NCBI RefSeq assembly: GCF_963976135.1
Contig: NZ_CAXBKN010000077.1
Span: 1-15,086 of the forward strand
Direction of reading: 5' to 3'
DNA: 15,086 nucleotides
Origin: Maricaulis sp963976135
GTDB lineage: Bacteria; Pseudomonadota; Alphaproteobacteria; Caulobacterales; Maricaulaceae
The notes under the pieces were generated by a model that worked only from the letters and a program-made list of their open reading frames with translations, ran no database searches and had not been told where the DNA came from. Shown here one piece after another: positions 13,975-15,086 of the stretch. The stretch's first letter is position 1; each line of letters starts with the position of its first letter. The position numbers were made by a program, and so were the translations under genes.

Positions 13975-15086
13975 TCAGGATGCGACCAGGGTAACCTGAT
14001 CCGTCGGCACGTCCCAGGGCAGGTGGTGATTTTGCAGCATCACCAGGTTTTCCGGGCTGATCACGCGGGTTCCGCCTTCATAGCCGAGCAATTCGCTGAT
14101 CGGCTGGTCGAGATGCCGCGCCAGGAGAAGCGTTTCATTGGACGAGAAATTGGTCAGGCCACGGGCGCATTCCTCGTCGGCTTCATTATAGATGTGCAGC
14201 ACATCACCCTTCTGGAAATCGCCATGGATCGAGACGATGTCGGCGCGCTCGACGACGAGGTCGCCGGCGAGCATGGCATCAATCCGTTCCTGCTTGAGCA
14301 CCAGGCTGCCGGCCATTTGCAGGCGATTGGTCAGCCAGACCGCCCATGAGGAGGCCGGCGTGCCCTTGGCGACGCAACGCGTATGACGGCGCTCCTTGGC
14401 AAGGATGGAGGAGATCGGCCGCTCGATAATGCCGCGTGCGATCAGCGTCTCGCAGCCGGCATCCTGGGCCATATTGGCGGCGTGCATCTTGGTCAGCATG
14501 CCGCCGCTTCCCAGCGCGCTGGTACTGTCGGTCACGGCCAGATAGGAGCTGACATCATCAATCGTTTCGATGAATTGGGCGCCCGGCTCTGAAGGGTCGC
14601 GATCATAGAGGCCGTCGACACTGGTCAGGATAATCAGATGATCCGCCTGGATCATGTGGGCGACCTTGGCGGCGAGACGATCATTATCGCCAACCCGGAT
14701 TTCCTGGGTGGTGACGGTGTCATTCTCGTTCACCACCGGCATCACGCCATGCTCGAACAGGCGCTGGATGGTGTTGCGGATATTGAGGAAGCTGCGGCGC
14801 TCCTCGATATCGCCCAGCGTCACGAGGACCTGGCCGATAATATAGCCGTGCTCGGCGGCAACCTGGCCATAGGCGTTCAGCAGGAGTGGTTGACCGCAAG
14901 CGGCGGCGGCCTGCTTGTCAAGAACATCAGCCTCTTCAGGTGATTTGTTGACGGCATTGAGGCCGAGCGCGACGGCGCCGGAGGAAGTCAGGACCACGTC
15001 ATATCCCTGCTCGCGCAGATCGGCGATATCGCTCAGAAGCCCGTGCATGAAGGCATATCTCAGGGTCAGTCGCTTGCTGTTGGCCA
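13975..15086 (-). CDS. proB: Glutamate 5-kinase ProB, 5' end cut by the window edge
   Basis: ProB phosphorylates L-glutamate to gamma-glutamyl phosphate with ATP, the first step of proline synthesis, in the cytoplasm. The frame is open to the right edge; residues before the internal ATG at 15048 read ANSKRLTLRYAF and align with the ProB N-terminal region, so that ATG is not the start and roughly 20 codons (including the first glycine-rich kinase strand) lie beyond the window. Visible motifs: TSSGAVALG, VVNENDT, GDNDRLAA, ILTSVDGLYDRDP and LGSGGMLTKMHAA. The C-terminal ~95 residues, from about ERIDAMLAGD, are the PUA domain usual in bacterial ProB. In many alphaproteobacteria this gene follows obgE, which would be outside the window. 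Confidence 0.95.
   Translation of the reverse strand, partial: ANSKRLTLRYAFMHGLLSDIADLREQGYDVVLTSSGAVALGLNAVNKSPEEADVLDKQAAAACGQPLLLNAYGQVAAEHGYIIGQVLVTLGDIEERRSFLNIRNTIQRLFEHGVMPVVNENDTVTTQEIRVGDNDRLAAKVAHMIQADHLIILTSVDGLYDRDPSEPGAQFIETIDDVSSYLAVTDSTSALGSGGMLTKMHAANMAQDAGCETLIARGIIERPISSILAKERRHTRCVAKGTPASSWAVWLTNRLQMAGSLVLKQERIDAMLAGDLVVERADIVSIHGDFQKGDVLHIYNEADEECARGLTNFSSNETLLLARHLDQPISELLGYEGGTRVISPENLVMLQNHHLPWDVPTDQVTLVAS

Noticed and set aside
1..15086. Mobile elements, CRISPR arrays, tRNA or rRNA genes
   Set aside because: No inverted-repeat-flanked transposase, spaced repeat array, tRNA-like cloverleaf or rRNA segment was recognised in the window.

Overview
The window is GC-rich and almost fully coding, with close-packed genes, ATGA stop/start overlaps and alphaproteobacterial gene types: an ECF11-like sigma factor with a ChrR partner, a long-leader MCP and an orphan Hpt protein. 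My best guess is a marine or aquatic alphaproteobacterium of the Maricaulales/Hyphomonadaceae/Caulobacterales kind. The lineage is inferred; nothing in the window is a taxonomic marker.

Left part (1-3354, all minus strand): a membrane-anchored M19 dipeptidase; a secreted protein made of three tandem PPC-like domains, with a good intrinsic terminator after it and a strong hairpin in its leader; and a small stand-alone histidine-phosphotransfer (Hpt) protein.

Centre (3355-8170): an envelope or photo-oxidative stress module. A sigma factor and a ChrR-like cupin anti-sigma factor run leftward with an ATGA overlap. A three-gene lipid operon (COG2907 flavoprotein, DUF1365 protein, Cfa-family methyltransferase, all ATGA-coupled) runs rightward. 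Between them lie two back-to-back promoters of the form TGATCC-N18-TAnnnn, the motif recognised by the Rhodobacter sphaeroides RpoE/ChrR system. The sigma factor therefore very likely drives both its own operon and the lipid operon. The main surprise is that the anti-sigma domain of this ChrR has lost three of the four zinc ligands that define the family (His, Cys, Cys), while all four cupin metal ligands remain. The Cfa-family enzyme also lacks two bicarbonate-site residues of E. coli Cfa, which suggests its product may not be a simple cyclopropane fatty acid.

Right part (8248-15086): a complete molybdate ABC transporter operon modABC (plus strand, TTG start for modA, overlapping genes); a class III (CaiB/BaiF) CoA-transferase; then, convergent with it by 7 bases, a methyl-accepting chemotaxis protein; and finally glutamate 5-kinase proB, which lacks about its first 20 codons because it runs off the right edge. 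No tRNA, rRNA, CRISPR array, insertion sequence or phage gene was seen. The longest non-coding stretch is 13716-13974 (259 bases).
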